Below are positions 1 through 8,214 of a DNA stretch of 64,000 nt, in pieces. This DNA is from Vibrio ouci (GTDB lineage Bacteria; Pseudomonadota; Gammaproteobacteria; Enterobacterales; Vibrionaceae). A program made the translations under genes and the position numbers. Position 1 is the first letter of the stretch, and every line of letters starts with the position of its first letter. The stretch is taken from NCBI RefSeq assembly GCF_004551525.1, contig NZ_SATR01000006.1:1-64000 (forward strand). Reading direction: 5' to 3'. The notes under the pieces were generated by a model. The model saw nothing but the letters and a program-made list of their open reading frames with translations, searched no databases and was not told where the DNA came from.

Positions 1-2
1 AG

Positions 3-239
3 GTATTAAAAGGAAAAGCATGGAAGCTAATGTGGCTAAAGCTTGAAGAAAAAGAGCTACCTAAAGAAGCACCTAATATATCATGGGCTTACAGAGGCAT
101 TACACGATTAGGTGGTTGGAAGAATACTAAGCGAACGGATCGCGCTTCTATAAAGACGTTATGGCAAGGATGCTTTAGGCTGCAAACCATCCTTGAAGGG
201 TATGAACTGGCTAAGTCTCTTGATTCACTAGACTTGTGA
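3..239 (+). CDS. IS4-family (IS50/Tn5-like) transposase, C-terminal fragment
   Basis: The frame is open from the left window edge to the TGA at 237-239, so this is the 3' end of a gene that starts outside the window. The visible ~78 residues resemble the Tn5 transposase C-terminus: an ELP-x-EAP segment, WAYRGITRLGGW, a KRT-x-RAS motif and the final LEGYELAKSLD, the region used for dimerisation in Tn5. The catalytic DDE residues lie upstream, outside the window. The stop codon falls within the terminal inverted repeat, as in IS50. The first visible ATG at 30 is internal and not a real start. Whether the element is complete cannot be judged from here. Confidence 0.85.
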   Translation, partial: VLKGKAWKLMWLKLEEKELPKEAPNISWAYRGITRLGGWKNTKRTDRASIKTLWQGCFRLQTILEGYELAKSLDSLDL

Positions 240-250
240 TCAAGAGACAG
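232..250 (+). repeat. Terminal inverted repeat (right end) of the IS50-like element
   Basis: Read on the minus strand this 19-mer is CTGTCTCTTGATCACAAGT. It is a natural blend of the Tn5 outside end (CTGACTCTTATACACAAGT) and inside end (CTGTCTCTTGATCAGATCT). It overlaps the transposase stop codon. The next nine bases, 251-259 (gtgattaca), would be one copy of the 9-bp target duplication typical of this family; the other copy is outside the window. Confidence 0.85.
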
Positions 251-289
251 GTGATTACACAGCCCTTTTTGTTGTTTCTGATTCGTCCA

Positions 290-1549
290 TTAACGAGCAA
301 GTTTTTGATGGGCGCGTGAAAAGTGTCCCGCACAAAAAGCGCCAACAATAGACAGCTCTCCTGCTAGACATAATACAGCGGCCACTTCTGCGAGTGATTT
401 AGCTTTGCCATTACCGTGCAGATTCATTAGTTCAAGACATGCTTTTTGAGAGGGTAAGCTTGTACCACCGCCAACAGTCCCCACCATCAAGTTAGGCAAG
501 GTAACACAGGCATAGAGCCCACCTGTTTTACTCACTTCCATACGAGTAATGCCTACCGCTGACTCTGCAACGCAGGCTGCATCTTGGCCACAAGCAATGT
601 AAAGCGCCGCCAGTGCATTAGCGTAATGAGCGTTGACGCCAATACTGCCACTCAATGCCGCACCTGTCGTTGTTACTTGGCCAAAGCGCGACATCTCTTC
701 CGGTGTGGTGTGTAGATACTTTTCCACAAGGTGACGCTCGATGTGAACTTCAGCGGTAACCTTTTTACCGCGAACATGGCGCAGTGTATGAGAATTGGCT
801 TTCTTGTCACCGGACAGGTTTCCATCTAGGAAGGCTTCCTCAGGAGTATGAGGAGAGTTCTCTAATATGTAATGAAATACTTCGTTGGTTGCGATGGTGA
901 CCATATTCTGGCCTGACGCATCGCCAGTGCGGTATTCAAAGATGAGGTAAACATGATTACCTTCAATATTGACATTGATGTCATGCAACTGGCCATGAGA
1001 GGTTGTGGACTCAGCAATGCGCTTGAAATGATCGTACTGAGTTACTACCCAGGCAACGAACTGACCAGCATCGATCAAGGATTCGAATAAAAATACAGGT
1101 GTACGCGTGACCCCTTCGTTGATCAACATCGCACTAGCGCCACCAGCCGCGGTAATTAACTGAGCGCCGCGATTATACGAAGCGACAAGTGCAGCCTCTG
1201 TTGTAGCAAGCGGGATCAGGTAATCATCTTTGGCATGCAAACCATTCACACGTAATGGGCCAGCAAGGCCGACAGGGATTTTAACTGTGCCAATAAAATG
1301 CTCAATGTTCTTATTGTATAGAGAGGCATTTTGTAGAGTTTGTTGGTCTAGCAGTATGTCCTGATCTGTGAATTGACCAATCTTTTCCCAGCGTTTAGCT
1401 AATGCTTTTTCGGTTATATATGGGCTAGGGGTTAATCTAAGTGTCGATCGAGCAAAGTTAGGACTGAGCTTTTGTTCTAAAGTGGAAGTGCAGTGTTCTG
1501 GTTGTAGAAATTGAGTGATATCGCGAGTAGAGAGATTGAGTTTCGGCAT
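290..1549 (-). CDS. Class I hydroxymethylglutaryl-CoA reductase
   Basis: The 419-residue protein should reduce HMG-CoA to mevalonate with NAD(P)H. Class I landmarks are all visible: an HFIGTVKIPVGLAGP block, the catalytic Glu in TTEAALVASYNRG, GDASGQNM, the Lys in SGDKKANSHT, GQDAA with the catalytic Asp, and the catalytic His near the C-terminus in FCAGHFSRAH. It lacks the membrane domain of eukaryotic enzymes. Vibrios make isoprenoids by the MEP pathway, so the role of this enzyme is unclear from sequence, and no HMG-CoA synthase or mevalonate kinase gene lies nearby. It is monocistronic, and the IS element ends 40 bp beyond its stop codon. Confidence 0.93.
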   Translation of the reverse strand: MPKLNLSTRDITQFLQPEHCTSTLEQKLSPNFARSTLRLTPSPYITEKALAKRWEKIGQFTDQDILLDQQTLQNASLYNKNIEHFIGTVKIPVGLAGPLRVNGLHAKDDYLIPLATTEAALVASYNRGAQLITAAGGASAMLINEGVTRTPVFLFESLIDAGQFVAWVVTQYDHFKRIAESTTSHGQLHDINVNIEGNHVYLIFEYRTGDASGQNMVTIATNEVFHYILENSPHTPEEAFLDGNLSGDKKANSHTLRHVRGKKVTAEVHIERHLVEKYLHTTPEEMSRFGQVTTTGAALSGSIGVNAHYANALAALYIACGQDAACVAESAVGITRMEVSKTGGLYACVTLPNLMVGTVGGGTSLPSQKACLELMNLHGNGKAKSLAEVAAVLCLAGELSIVGAFCAGHFSRAHQKLAR

Positions 1550-1648
1550 TACGAATTAAAACGATAAATTTGTTTGCATTCTAACGTATAGGGTAGGGAA
1601 AACAACGACTGTTTAATGTATTGCTACAATTTAAGCTGGAGCTTAGTG

Positions 1649-1930
1649 TTAAACATGAATATCAAGCAATGTACCAATCATATCTTGGTCGCGCTGCATG
1701 ACATTCGTACCCACCCGAGAGTAACGTTCGGAAGAATTCAGCTTGTTGATGGTGTCAAGGTGTGAAGGGGGAGGTTCTGCGTGGAACTCAACTTTGTTGA
1801 ATTCGTACGTGTTGTCTTTTGGGATTGAAAGTTCACGTTGGGTTTGCTGTATTTCGAGCGCAGCTTCTTCGGCCATCTTTGATGACATATCAACGATTTG
1901 ATATCCAGATTGGACGGAAGAGACTGGCAT
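1649..1930 (-). CDS. Conserved hypothetical small protein (93 aa)
   Basis: I do not recognise the family. The ATG at 1930 (MPVSSVQSGYQ) is chosen because a GGAGGT Shine-Dalgarno lies about five bases upstream; the longer reading begins at a GTG that sits in the ribosome-binding site. The protein is soluble, with no signal peptide or membrane segment. An N-terminal helix rich in Ala, Glu and Gln (residues ~10-35) is followed by a Pro-rich patch and a C-terminal DMIGTLLDIHV tail. The opening (MPVSS...AGYQ-like with helical continuation) faintly recalls flagellar rod/hook-associated proteins, but that is too weak to name a function. The small gene at 1986-2147 lies just upstream on the same strand and may be co-transcribed. 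Confidence 0.7.
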   Translation of the reverse strand: MPVSSVQSGYQIVDMSSKMAEEAALEIQQTQRELSIPKDNTYEFNKVEFHAEPPPSHLDTINKLNSSERYSRVGTNVMQRDQDMIGTLLDIHV

Positions 1931-1985
1931 ATACACCTCCACTTAATTATAGCTTAAATGCAGCTATAAGATTCAGCAAGTTTGG

Positions 1986-2147
1986 TTATGCAAACAGGCT
2001 CGAAATCAGTTTAAGTTCTTCGTCGGTGATAGCGACTTTCTTATCTGCGTCTAACTCACTGTTGATCTCACATTTCAGTACGCGCAGTTGCTGAGTCGAT
2101 AGCTTTTTAAGCTGTTTCTTCATTAGTTCGAATTGTTGTTGAGTCAT
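1986..2147 (-). CDS. Small hypothetical protein (53 aa)
   Basis: An ATG at 2147 follows a good Shine-Dalgarno (GGAGGTTTTGGACC then ATG). The reading frame encodes a charged, helical peptide beginning MTQQQFELMKKQLKKLS and ending LKLISSLFA. There is no signal peptide. It sits 55 bp upstream of the 93-aa gene on the same strand, suggesting a two-gene transcript. The family is not recognised; the call rests on the ribosome-binding site, coding-like composition and position. Confidence 0.6.
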   Translation of the reverse strand: MTQQQFELMKKQLKKLSTQQLRVLKCEINSELDADKKVAITDEELKLISSLFA

Positions 2148-2306
2148 GGTCCAAAACCTCCGACATCTCGTTAGCTTGTCATGTCAGAAAAATCCATTCT
2201 TCTGTGTAAGAATTAACTAACTTTGATTTTATTTGGCACAGCTCAAATTTTGTCCGAATAATGTCAGGGCGTGTAAAGAGTAGGTGAGGTGGTTATAAAT
2301 TGGCCA

Positions 2307-2344
2307 AATTACGTAACCAACGATAATAGATCGGTTACGTAATT
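2307..2344. repeat. Perfect 12-bp inverted repeat downstream of yccS
   Basis: AATTACGTAACC (2307-2318) and GGTTACGTAATT (2333-2344) are separated by 14 bases. It lies just past the yccS stop codon (minus strand) and upstream of the promoter region of the 53-aa gene. There is no U-tract, so it is either a weak terminator hairpin or an operator; its function is not established. The rest of the ~220-bp gap (2148-2366) shows nothing else I can name. Confidence 0.55.
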
Positions 2345-2366
2345 CCGGCTGAGGAAGGAGCTTTGG

Positions 2367-4535
2367 TTATTTCTGGTCGCTATGGTTTACTCTGACGGCA
2401 AACTTACTCGCTAACGAGTGTAATTCAGGCAACATGCGATAGATTAGGTGAAGCTGCTGCAGCACCATGCGAACGGAACTGTCGTCCTCATCACGCCATT
2501 CTGCCAAGCGTTGCTCTAACGCTGGGTCATCGATATCACTCGTATCACAAGTGTCGCAGTGCTGGTTGAGTTGAGCAAACAGAATGTCTAAATGCTGGTG
2601 GATGACACGGTGAGCATCTAGGATCAGTTTATGTGTCGACTCATCAGCAATCTGGGTTCTATGTGCACCAAGTGCAGAGACATAGCTAAGCAGGGCATGA
2701 TTTAGGGTTAAGAAGCGATAACTTTCATCGATAGCGGACTGATAACGGCCTGGCTCAGCTAGCATAGTGCTAATCGCATTGGTCAGGTTGGCATCTTGGT
2801 TGTGTGCACTTCGACGTGAGATACGGTAAGACAAACTGTCCTTTTTACCGATACGATATTGGCCAATAATCTGCGCCAGGTAATTCTTATTTGCCTCAAT
2901 GGCGTCTGCCATCACTTTATGTAATCGCTTAGACTGCCAATCAGGTAGGACTAAAGCAACGGCTGCCACGGCCAAAGCGCAGCCAACTAAGGTATCGGCG
3001 AGTCTTGGCAATACTACTGCGTAGCCTTCACCAAGTTGGTTAAAACAGAACAGCACCAGTAACGTAATAAAGCCTGTCGCATAGCCATAATTTGCTAAGC
3101 GGAATGCAAAAAAGGCAACGCCTGAGACGACAATAAACACTAGCTGGCTCTCTTGTGACGGGAAGAACGTCAGCAGAGGCACACCGATGAGCAGACCTGC
3201 AAAAGTGCCGAGAACACGGGCGACAAGCTTTTGTCTTGTAGCGCTATAGTTGGGTTGGCATACGAACAATGTCGTAAGCAGAATCCAATAGCCACGCTCA
3301 ATATCGAATAGTTGAATAATGCCGTAGCCGACCGTCAATGCTATCGACATACGAACGGCATGCCTAAACAGCATTGAATCTTTACTGAAATTGGATTTTA
3401 TCTTGGCCCACATCGCTTTAATCGAGTGAGCTTCAGTATCATCGAGAACATCTTCTTCGAGTCGGTTCGCGTCAGGGTTGTTGACGTTACTGAGCTGCTT
3501 TTCGACAGTCGCGAGGTTGTTAAATAGATAACCTAACTGCCCAAGCAACAAGCGCCATTGAGGATTGTTTTGTTCTTGTAAGTAATGGAGTGAGTTCTGC
3601 AGTTCATCCAGGGCTAGAACCGAGTCATCGTTATGTTGATACTCCTTACCTAACAGAATCGCCTCCGCGATTTCTCTACACGACTGAGCTTGTGTTTCCA
3701 TTAGATGTTTGAAGCGAAACAACACATCAGAGCGTTCGAAGTGATGTGCTAAATCTTGGTAGCGGTAGTGCGTCGAACTAATACGCTCATGAATGTCTTG
3801 GGCAAGAAAGTAGATATTCAAAAAACGGTCACTTGCGCCATCGACATGACCGCGTTTAGAGCGACTGAGAAACGTCGCTTTGCAAGAATTCAAAGCATTT
3901 ACGGTTGCAGCGTTGAGTTTTGCCTCAGCAATACGGTGAGGTTGAGGAACCATACTACTCACCGGGTGAAACAGCTGACTTTTAGAGTCAAAGTAGTTAG
4001 CCATTTGCAAAAAGACGTTGGCAAGGCTTTGCTGCACGGGTTGCATTGGCCAAAACGCGTGCCAAATCATGGAGACAAAATAGTACCACGCTGCACCAGT
4101 TAACAGCAGTAAGGGTTGAAACCATAGATTGATACTTTCATGCGCGCCAAGCATGGCATAAATTGCGATAAGTAATGAACCAAACGCGATGCTAGCGTAG
4201 CGCGGACCAATCGCACCAAGCATGATGAAGCCAAACGTAGAAATAAACAGGCCTAATGCGAACAGCCATGGAGTATTAAACAGCAGCTCAATGGATAGGG
4301 AGGCGATGGCAAAACAGATAAGGGTGATAGATTGAGATTTAAGTCGACCAGTGAAACTGTCGTCGCTTTCTGCCAGTGCCGCAGCAATAATACCGAGGAT
4401 CAATGGAATGATCAGCGAGTTTAATTGAAAGTACCATGCGGGAATAACAACTCCAAGCAAGGCAATCAATATCAAAAAGCTATAGTTGATGGTTTTGTTC
4501 GCCCAATGGTGGCGCAACTGACTAATAAAATTCAC
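2367..4535 (-). CDS. yccS: YccS/FUSC-family inner-membrane protein
   Basis: The 722-residue protein has the YccS layout. A cluster of about six N-terminal membrane helices (residues ~15-165) is followed by a cytoplasmic region of ~220 residues, a second helix cluster (~395-525, containing RGYWILLTTLFVCQPNYSATRQK, the FUSC signature region) and a C-terminal soluble domain. Members are thought to be efflux-type transporters related to aromatic-acid exporters (AaeB), but substrates are unknown. The gene is divergent from helD with a ~240-bp spacer. The length matches the E. coli family. Confidence 0.88.
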   Translation of the reverse strand: MNFISQLRHHWANKTINYSFLILIALLGVVIPAWYFQLNSLIIPLILGIIAAALAESDDSFTGRLKSQSITLICFAIASLSIELLFNTPWLFALGLFISTFGFIMLGAIGPRYASIAFGSLLIAIYAMLGAHESINLWFQPLLLLTGAAWYYFVSMIWHAFWPMQPVQQSLANVFLQMANYFDSKSQLFHPVSSMVPQPHRIAEAKLNAATVNALNSCKATFLSRSKRGHVDGASDRFLNIYFLAQDIHERISSTHYRYQDLAHHFERSDVLFRFKHLMETQAQSCREIAEAILLGKEYQHNDDSVLALDELQNSLHYLQEQNNPQWRLLLGQLGYLFNNLATVEKQLSNVNNPDANRLEEDVLDDTEAHSIKAMWAKIKSNFSKDSMLFRHAVRMSIALTVGYGIIQLFDIERGYWILLTTLFVCQPNYSATRQKLVARVLGTFAGLLIGVPLLTFFPSQESQLVFIVVSGVAFFAFRLANYGYATGFITLLVLFCFNQLGEGYAVVLPRLADTLVGCALAVAAVALVLPDWQSKRLHKVMADAIEANKNYLAQIIGQYRIGKKDSLSYRISRRSAHNQDANLTNAISTMLAEPGRYQSAIDESYRFLTLNHALLSYVSALGAHRTQIADESTHKLILDAHRVIHQHLDILFAQLNQHCDTCDTSDIDDPALEQRLAEWRDEDDSSVRMVLQQLHLIYRMLPELHSLASKFAVRVNHSDQK

Positions 4536-4779
4536 TAGAAACTACTTTTGACCGATGTTTATCTGCAATGTATCGATTTGTCTATCGTAACGCCCTGATC
4601 CAAATAAAGATACCGAAGAGTTTGATGAAGTTTTGCCCAATTGGGGCCTTGACTATTTATCGTCAATTAAACTCGAATTGACCTCATGTCCAATGGCCCG
4701 ATATTTTTGTCTTTATTTTGTCACAAGCAAAATCAATTGCGTTATGATGTTTGCAAGGGAATTTAAAGGCTTAGATATA

Positions 4780-6846
4780 ATGCAGCTAACAGCAAACAAG
4801 ACTGCACAGTTTTTCATCCAACGCGAATACAATCAAATTGAAATCACCCAAGATGCGCTTATTCTAAATTCAGAAACTCGCCAAGAGACGATTCCATTCA
4901 ACGTATGGAGCGGCCGCGTACAAGTTAAAAACGGCTTAGTCTGGGGGAGTTTACTCTTTTACGCATACAGTGAAGAGGGCGCTGAACAAGCTTGGTTAGT
5001 CCAAGGTCTTCCTTTATCTAAATGTCGTGAATTTGCCCGCTTCGCCGTTGCCACGTATCAGCAGTGGCATAAGAAGCAGTGCGTTCAGTTATTGGAACAT
5101 TTGCCAAAGTGGGAAGAGAGCTTAAACCTTCTTCGTTTCCAGCCGTCTTTTCTTACGCATTCAGCACTTGGTGAGTGGCGCACGAATCTGAACAACGATT
5201 TCAACTCTAAGGAAATGGATCTTGAGGATGCATGCTTACGTATGCCCAATAGAATGAAAGATATAGAGTCTTGGTTGGTTGAAGAAAATGACGCATTGCC
5301 TCAGCGTAACGATGAGTGGATGGCAAACGAGCTAGAAAACTGGCAAGTTCTTTTCTCTCAGATTGAATCATCACCTCTAAATCTAAGCCAAAAGCGAGCT
5401 GTGCTGTTAAATGATGATAACAATCTTATTCTTGCTGGTGCCGGTTCGGGCAAAACCAGTGTATTGACTGCACGCGTCGCATACTTATTACAAAGTCATC
5501 TAGCGCAAGTCAGCGACATACTGATGTTGGCATTCGGTCGAGATGCAGCGTCGGAAATGAGCCAGCGATTGAGTGACAAAATTGGTAGTGGCACAGAAGG
5601 GATCAAAGTGAATACCTTCCACCAACTTGGCCTTTCTATCTTAAATCAGGTTGACGGGCAGAGTGCAACTTTGTCTCCGCTGGTGTCTGATGATAATCAG
5701 CGTCACAACTGGTGCATTGATTGGTTGAAAAAGCATTGGATGACGCCAACTAATTTTAAACGCTGGCAAAAACACTTGTCTAAATGGCCTATCGCGTATC
5801 TAGCGGGTGATGAAGAGTTAGGTAGCCATGTAGAGAACCCGAAATTGATTGCTTGGCTTGAAAAGCAAGTCTCTCAACTCGCGACAATGGGCTTAACGAA
5901 AAAAGAGCTTCAGCAACTGCTGGTGGATAACTCAGAGTATACGCGTTTAAACAGCGAGCTCGGTTTAGTGTGGCCATGCTATCAGGCTTGGCAACAACAG
6001 CTCAAAGAGCAGGGTCATATCGATTTCAACTTGATGATTTCGAAAGCCACTCAGCATGTGAAAAGTGGTAAGTTTAAATCCCCGTGGCGCTATATCATGA
6101 TTGATGAGTACCAAGATATTTCCCCGCAGCGTCTGCAACTTGTCGAAGCATTATGCCAGCAAAAAGATGGTCAACATTGTGTGCTTTTCGCGGTGGGGGA
6201 TGACTGGCAGTCAATTTACCAGTTTGCGGGCTCAGACGTTGATCTCACTACGGGCTTCGGGGACCGTTTCCCTCATTCAACGGTGCACTACCTCGATACG
6301 ACGTATCGCTTTAATAGTAAAATTGGCGAAGTGGCTAATCGTTTTGTGCAACAAAACCCGGCCCAATTAGAGAAAGAACTCAATAGTCACAAAGAACAGA
6401 AAGCCAAAGCGGTTAATTTAATCCCGAGCAATAATGTCGAGAAGGTTCTTGATCAACTGAATCGCAGCGCTAAATCAACTCAAAGTGTGTTGCTGCTGGG
6501 ACGAAATCATTACCACAAGCCTGAACTTCTTTCAGATTGGCAGAAAAACTTCGCCTTGCTGAAGATCGACTTTATGACTTGCCACGCCAGTAAAGGTAAA
6601 GAAGCGGACTTTGTTATTGTTGTTGGGGTGGATGAAGGTCAGTTCCCAGCAAGGGTTAAAGCGCTGCACCTTAGTGACGCATTGACGAAATCGAAAGATA
6701 CCTTTGCTTATGCTGAAGAACGACGACTGTTTTACGTCGCATTAACCAGAGCAAAGAAAAAAGTTTGGGTTTCCTATTCAGGTTCAGGCTCATGCTTTGT
6801 GAAAGAATTGATTGAACAAGACTACCCAGTGACGGTTTCGAAATAA
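4780..6846 (+). CDS. helD: DNA helicase IV
   Basis: This is an SF1A UvrD/Rep-like 3'-5' helicase of 688 residues (E. coli HelD is 684). The start at 4780 (MQLTANKTAQFF) is chosen because it aligns with HelD N-termini; the 49-residue upstream extension reads as non-coding. The N-terminal HelD domain contains NGLVWGSLLF. The Walker A motif GAGSGKTS is at residues ~220-227, a Walker B-like MIDEYQD and motif III GDDWQSIYQF follow, and the C-terminal motifs TCHASKGKEAD and YVALTRAKKKVW are intact. It should act in DNA repair/recombination in the cytoplasm. cutA follows 12 bp downstream, so the two may be co-transcribed. Confidence 0.93.
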   Translation: MQLTANKTAQFFIQREYNQIEITQDALILNSETRQETIPFNVWSGRVQVKNGLVWGSLLFYAYSEEGAEQAWLVQGLPLSKCREFARFAVATYQQWHKKQCVQLLEHLPKWEESLNLLRFQPSFLTHSALGEWRTNLNNDFNSKEMDLEDACLRMPNRMKDIESWLVEENDALPQRNDEWMANELENWQVLFSQIESSPLNLSQKRAVLLNDDNNLILAGAGSGKTSVLTARVAYLLQSHLAQVSDILMLAFGRDAASEMSQRLSDKIGSGTEGIKVNTFHQLGLSILNQVDGQSATLSPLVSDDNQRHNWCIDWLKKHWMTPTNFKRWQKHLSKWPIAYLAGDEELGSHVENPKLIAWLEKQVSQLATMGLTKKELQQLLVDNSEYTRLNSELGLVWPCYQAWQQQLKEQGHIDFNLMISKATQHVKSGKFKSPWRYIMIDEYQDISPQRLQLVEALCQQKDGQHCVLFAVGDDWQSIYQFAGSDVDLTTGFGDRFPHSTVHYLDTTYRFNSKIGEVANRFVQQNPAQLEKELNSHKEQKAKAVNLIPSNNVEKVLDQLNRSAKSTQSVLLLGRNHYHKPELLSDWQKNFALLKIDFMTCHASKGKEADFVIVVGVDEGQFPARVKALHLSDALTKSKDTFAYAEERRLFYVALTRAKKKVWVSYSGSGSCFVKELIEQDYPVTVSK

Positions 6847-6858
6847 TAAGAGGATCTA

Positions 6859-7179
6859 ATGAGCGGCCAATTTTGTATTGTATTAACCACGACAAACACA
6901 GAAAGCAATCGTAAAGAAATCATCGAACAGGTATTAAAACGTGGATTAGCCGCGTGTATTCAAGCGATGCCGATTGAGAGCCACTATGTTTGGAAAGATG
7001 AAGTGTGCACAGATAAAGAAACCTTACTCATAATGAAAACAAAAAAGGCCTGCTACGCTGAGCTTGAACAGGTGATTGTGGAACTGCATAGCTATGATGT
7101 CCCACAAGTGGTTCAGGTGCCATTTATTGAGGGCTTTAACCCTTATCTAGCCTGGATTGAGCAAAACACGCGTTGCTGA
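6859..7179 (+). CDS. cutA: Divalent-cation tolerance protein CutA
   Basis: The 106-residue protein has the CutA1 fold signatures: an FCIVLTTTNTESNR strand, LAACIQAMPIESHYVWK around residues 30-46, and the conserved HSYDVPQVVQVPF segment with the metal-associated His-Ser-Tyr. CutA1 is a trimeric, PII-like protein linked to copper tolerance; its exact biochemical role is unsettled. The start has an AAGAGGA ribosome-binding site directly after helD. Confidence 0.93.
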   Translation: MSGQFCIVLTTTNTESNRKEIIEQVLKRGLAACIQAMPIESHYVWKDEVCTDKETLLIMKTKKACYAELEQVIVELHSYDVPQVVQVPFIEGFNPYLAWIEQNTRC

Positions 7180-7364
7180 GTCGACGGCGACTGGGCGTTA
7201 TTATTTGAATGCGCCAATTTATCTAATTACAGATTTTGTTGAAAAGTCGTCATCTTGCACACTATTAATGCAAATGAAACGCGTATTCGGTTTATCGTTT
7301 GCTTTACCAAAATGTCACATTTACAATCTGCGTTTCACATACATAACTATTAGAAAGTAAAGTC

Positions 7365-8204
7365 ATGAAACTGGAAACTGTCGATTATCAAGCTGAAAAT
7401 GCCGCCGAGCTATTTGTTACATCTCTCCGTGAAACGGGCTTCGGTGTACTGAAAAATCACCCAATTCCAAAAGAGCTTGTAGAGTCAATTTATGAAAATT
7501 GGTACAAGTTCTTCACTTCAGAGCGCAAAGAAGAATTTCACTTTAATGTTGAAACTCAAGATGGTTATTTCCCACCAAATGTTTCTGAAGTTGCCAAGGG
7601 ACATACTGTCAAAGACATTAAAGAGTATTTCCACGTTTACCCTTGGGGTCAGATTCCTGAAGAGTTGAAAGAGCAGATCTTAGATTACTACAACCGTGCT
7701 AACGCATTCGCGGAAGAGTTGCTAGGTTGGGTTGAAGCGCATGCTCCTGCAGATGTTCAGGAAAAATTCTCTATTGCTCTGTCTGAAATGATCAACGGCA
7801 GTGAAAAAACACTGCTTCGTATCCTTCATTACCCACCAATGACTGGTGACGAAGAGCCGGGGGCGATCCGAGCAGCCGCTCACGAAGACATTAACCTTCT
7901 TACGGTACTACCAGCGGCAAACGAGCCTGGCCTACAAGTACTAAGCAAAGAGGGTGAGTGGTTAGATGTACCGTGTGACTTTGGTAACTTAATCATTAAC
8001 ATCGGCGATATGCTTCAAGAAGCATCAGGTGGTTACTTCCCATCAACAACGCACCGAGTGATTAATCCAACAGGCGCACGCCAAGAGCAGTCACGTATTT
8101 CATTACCACTGTTCTTGCACCCAAAACCTGAAGTTGTGTTATCTGAGCGTTACACCGCAGATAGCTATCTAATGGAGCGTTTAAGAGAGCTTGGCGTTAT
8201 CTAA
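7365..8204 (+). CDS. Isopenicillin N synthase-like 2-oxoglutarate/Fe(II) oxygenase
   Basis: This 279-residue protein belongs to the IPNS/2OG-Fe(II) oxygenase superfamily. The iron-binding facial triad is H173 and D175 (AAHEDINLLT) plus H230 (STTHRVIN), and the R-x-S pair that binds the 2-oxoglutarate carboxylate is R244 (QSRISLPLF). The N-terminal DIOX_N-like segment (FGVLKNHPIP) is also present. The substrate is unknown; relatives in bacteria range from ethylene-forming-enzyme-like to uncharacterised hydroxylases. A ~185-bp spacer separates it from cutA, so it probably has its own promoter. Confidence 0.85.
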   Translation: MKLETVDYQAENAAELFVTSLRETGFGVLKNHPIPKELVESIYENWYKFFTSERKEEFHFNVETQDGYFPPNVSEVAKGHTVKDIKEYFHVYPWGQIPEELKEQILDYYNRANAFAEELLGWVEAHAPADVQEKFSIALSEMINGSEKTLLRILHYPPMTGDEEPGAIRAAAHEDINLLTVLPAANEPGLQVLSKEGEWLDVPCDFGNLIINIGDMLQEASGGYFPSTTHRVINPTGARQEQSRISLPLFLHPKPEVVLSERYTADSYLMERLRELGVI

Positions 8205-8214
8205 CCGCTAATGA

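Noticed and set aside
4633..4779. N-terminal extension of helD
   Set aside because: It contains Cys/Phe-rich non-homologous sequence; the HelD family N-terminus begins at 4780.
7157..7360. 67-codon ORF between cutA and the oxygenase
   Set aside because: It overlaps the cutA end, has no ribosome-binding site and a non-protein-like composition.
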